Notes under the pieces: generated by a model | The model's database searches: none | What the model was told of the DNA's origin: nothing | Seen by the model: the letters and a program-made list of their open reading frames with translations, nothing else | Position numbers and translations under genes: made by a program | Assembly: GCA_002304315.1 (NCBI GenBank) | Contig: NEUO01000023.1 | Span: 1-34,576, forward strand | Reading direction: 5' to 3' | DNA length: 34,576 nt | DNA from: Verrucomicrobiia bacterium Tous-C4TDCM | GTDB taxonomy: Bacteria > Verrucomicrobiota > Verrucomicrobiia > Verrucomicrobiales > Akkermansiaceae | In this document: piece after piece, positions 33,270-34,576 of the stretch | How the letters are laid out: every line of letters starts with the position of its first letter | Numbering within the stretch: the stretch's first letter is position 1

Positions 33270-34352
33270 ATGAAGAAAGTCTTCGTCAGCGGCTGCTACG
33301 ACATCCTCCACGCCGGTCACCTCCAGTTCTTCGAGGAGGCCCGCGCCCATGGCGACTACCTGATCGTGTCGTTTGCCTCCGCCGAGGTGCTCTGGCACCA
33401 CAAGCGCCGCAAGCCTTCGATCCCGGACGATCACAAGCGGGTGTTGCTCGAGGGCCTTCGGATGGTCGATGAAGTGATCGTCACCCAGGGCCACGATGAA
33501 GGACTCGATTTCAAAGAGGACTTCCTGCGCATCCGGCCGGCCATGCTGCTGGTCACGGAAGACGACAAGTACGGCGCGCTGAAACGCGAGCTCTGCGCGC
33601 AGGTTGGGGCCGAATACCGGATCCTGCCGAAAACCCCGCCGAAGTTCGCGCCCGTCTCCACCTCGTCGATCGTCCGCTGGGTCCAGGCCCCGACCGAAGC
33701 CCCGCTGCGCGTCGATTTCGCCGGCGGCTGGCTCGATGTCCCGCGCTTTGCCCGCGACGGCGAGTTCGTCGTGAACTGCGCCATTTCACCGCTCGTCTCG
33801 CTCCGCGACTGGCCCTACGAAAAGCAGGCCGGCCTCGGTGGCAGCGGCGCGTGGGCCTTGCTCAACGGCAAGGATGGCATCGACTCCGAACTCGATCTCG
33901 GCGTCGGCTGGCAGGACCCCGCGGTGATCCGCGAGACCGGCCTCTGCGTCTGGCGCTCGGGTCAGCGGCCGGCGCTCGACTTCAAGCACAACGGCGATTT
34001 CCTCAAGGGCCGCATGGCGATTTACTGGACCGGCACCCCCCACGACACGCCCGGCGCCGCCGATCTTCCCCGCGACTACGACCGCATTGCGGAGTCCGGC
34101 CGGATCGCCCGCCAAGGGGTGCTGGAGTCCTCTCTCGAAGTGCTCTCCCGCGGGGTGGATCTTTACCACGCCACCCAGCTCGACGAAGGCATGGACCCGC
34201 TCCCGGATCTCCCCGGTGCCCTCGCCCGGAAGTACTGCGGCGGCGGTCACGGGGGTTACGCGCTTTATCTCTTCTCCCGCGAAGCCGCCCGTGCTTCCGC
34301 TCTCGCCACGACCGCTTCTCTCCGTCCCATCGAACTCTTCTGCCGGGTTTGA
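33270..34352 (+). CDS. Bifunctional nucleotidyltransferase / GHMP-kinase-like protein
   Basis: The 360-residue protein is a fusion. Residues 1 to about 137 are a cytidylyltransferase-type nucleotidyltransferase: VFVSGCYDILHAGHLQFFEE with the HxGH motif at 14-17, then LLVTEDDKYGALKRE and the STSSIV signature, as in HldE-C/TagD relatives. Residues about 144-358 resemble a GHMP sugar kinase of the heptose-kinase HddA or fucokinase type: APLRVDFAGGWLDVP (144-158), the phosphate loop GLGGSGAW (188-195) and a C-terminal Gly-rich motif CGGGHGGYALYLF (323-335). The kinase half is short (about 215 residues, versus 300 or more). It may activate a sugar by phosphorylation then nucleotidylation, for example fucose or heptose; the substrate is inferred from gmd/fcl context only. 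Confidence 0.82.
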   Translation: MKKVFVSGCYDILHAGHLQFFEEARAHGDYLIVSFASAEVLWHHKRRKPSIPDDHKRVLLEGLRMVDEVIVTQGHDEGLDFKEDFLRIRPAMLLVTEDDKYGALKRELCAQVGAEYRILPKTPPKFAPVSTSSIVRWVQAPTEAPLRVDFAGGWLDVPRFARDGEFVVNCAISPLVSLRDWPYEKQAGLGGSGAWALLNGKDGIDSELDLGVGWQDPAVIRETGLCVWRSGQRPALDFKHNGDFLKGRMAIYWTGTPHDTPGAADLPRDYDRIAESGRIARQGVLESSLEVLSRGVDLYHATQLDEGMDPLPDLPGALARKYCGGGHGGYALYLFSREAARASALATTASLRPIELFCRV

Positions 34353-34364
34353 AGAGGTAGTCCC

Positions 34365-34576
34365 ATGCGCACCCTTCCCGTCATCGGCCTTCCCTTGGCC
34401 TGCACCGACTACGCCGGGGCGGTCGATTGGATCCTCAAGAAAGCCGCCGATCGTAGTACGGCATTTGCCGTAGAAGCCGCGAACACCCACGTCGCCGCAC
34501 TCGCCCGATCCGACGAGGCCTTCGGCGCGACGATGCGCCGCTTCGATCTGATCGTGCCCGACGGCATGCCGCTGGT
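34365..34576 (+). CDS. WecG/TagA/CpsF-family glycosyltransferase, 5' part (cut by window end)
   Basis: The first 70 codons are present: MRTLPVIGLPLACTDYAGAV and then FAVEAANTHVAALARSDEAF, RFDLIVPDGMPLV. The combination ANTHV...RFD-x-I-x-PDGMP is diagnostic of the WecG/TagA/CpsF glycosyltransferases. These transfer a hexosamine-type sugar to a lipid-linked intermediate at the cytoplasmic face of the membrane. GAGG about 7 nt before the ATG serves as ribosome-binding site. It starts 12 nt after the fusion gene and continues the glycan operon beyond the window. Confidence 0.9.
   Translation, partial: MRTLPVIGLPLACTDYAGAVDWILKKAADRSTAFAVEAANTHVAALARSDEAFGATMRRFDLIVPDGMPL

Overview
The window is GC-rich bacterial chromosome, densely packed with core genes. 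It most likely comes from a Verrucomicrobiota bacterium near the Verrucomicrobiaceae. This placement is an inference from gene style: a Verrucomicrobia-like prepilin and TonB/ExbB/ExbD set, degenerate CTT-based repeat leaders in front of start codons, few clear Shine-Dalgarno sites and REP-like hairpins. No rRNA, tRNA, CRISPR array or complete insertion sequence was seen.

Layout. (1) 1-885: a decayed ankyrin-repeat gene and a short non-coding stretch. (2) 886-7529: an M16 peptidase on the minus strand, a small membrane-anchored protein on the plus strand, then metG, a small TPR protein and a PpiD/SurA-like periplasmic chaperone, all minus. (3) 7881-14284, plus strand: an RsmA-Nudix fusion, a pseudopilin, a TonB-like/ExbB/ExbD energy-transduction operon, peptide deformylase, and an unusual pair made of an SPF-repeat protein with a possible roadblock-like C-terminus and a degenerate MglA-like GTPase. 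(4) 14296-16405: pgsA (minus) and gnd (plus). (5) 16406-20371: a scarred accessory region. It holds a lipoprotein, a detached copy of the 3' end of recQ, a heparan-glucosaminide acetyltransferase-like membrane protein, a detached copy of the 3' end of gnd with its terminator, a frameshifted TPR gene and a probably truncated zinc-ribbon protein. The paired gnd and recQ 3' scars suggest an old tandem duplication between gnd and recQ. (6) 20372-22582: recQ (minus). (7) 22730-34576, plus strand: a methyltransferase, a GbsR/MarR-type regulator overlapping a NusG/RfaH-type elongation factor, then an exopolysaccharide or surface-glycan cluster running off the window.

The glycan cluster supplies activated sugars. 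It encodes UDP-xylose synthase, UDP-galactopyranose mutase, a UDP-HexNAc-type dehydrogenase, a sugar aminotransferase, GDP-mannose dehydratase plus GDP-fucose synthase, a nucleotidyltransferase/GHMP-kinase fusion, and the start of a WecG/TagA-type glycosyltransferase. A DUF433/DUF5615 toxin-antitoxin pair sits in the middle, and a YoeB toxin remnant lies directly behind gmd.

The most interesting signal is a near-identical palindrome (GTTCA-N8-TGAAC with matching flanks) found before the GbsR-type regulator and again before the first sugar gene. Together with the coupled NusG paralogue it suggests a two-layer control module for the glycan operon, combining a self-regulated repressor with a dedicated antiterminator. 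Other notable items are the RsmA-Nudix fusion, the SPF-repeat/GTPase pair, the nucleotidyltransferase-GHMP kinase fusion and the CTT-repeat leaders.
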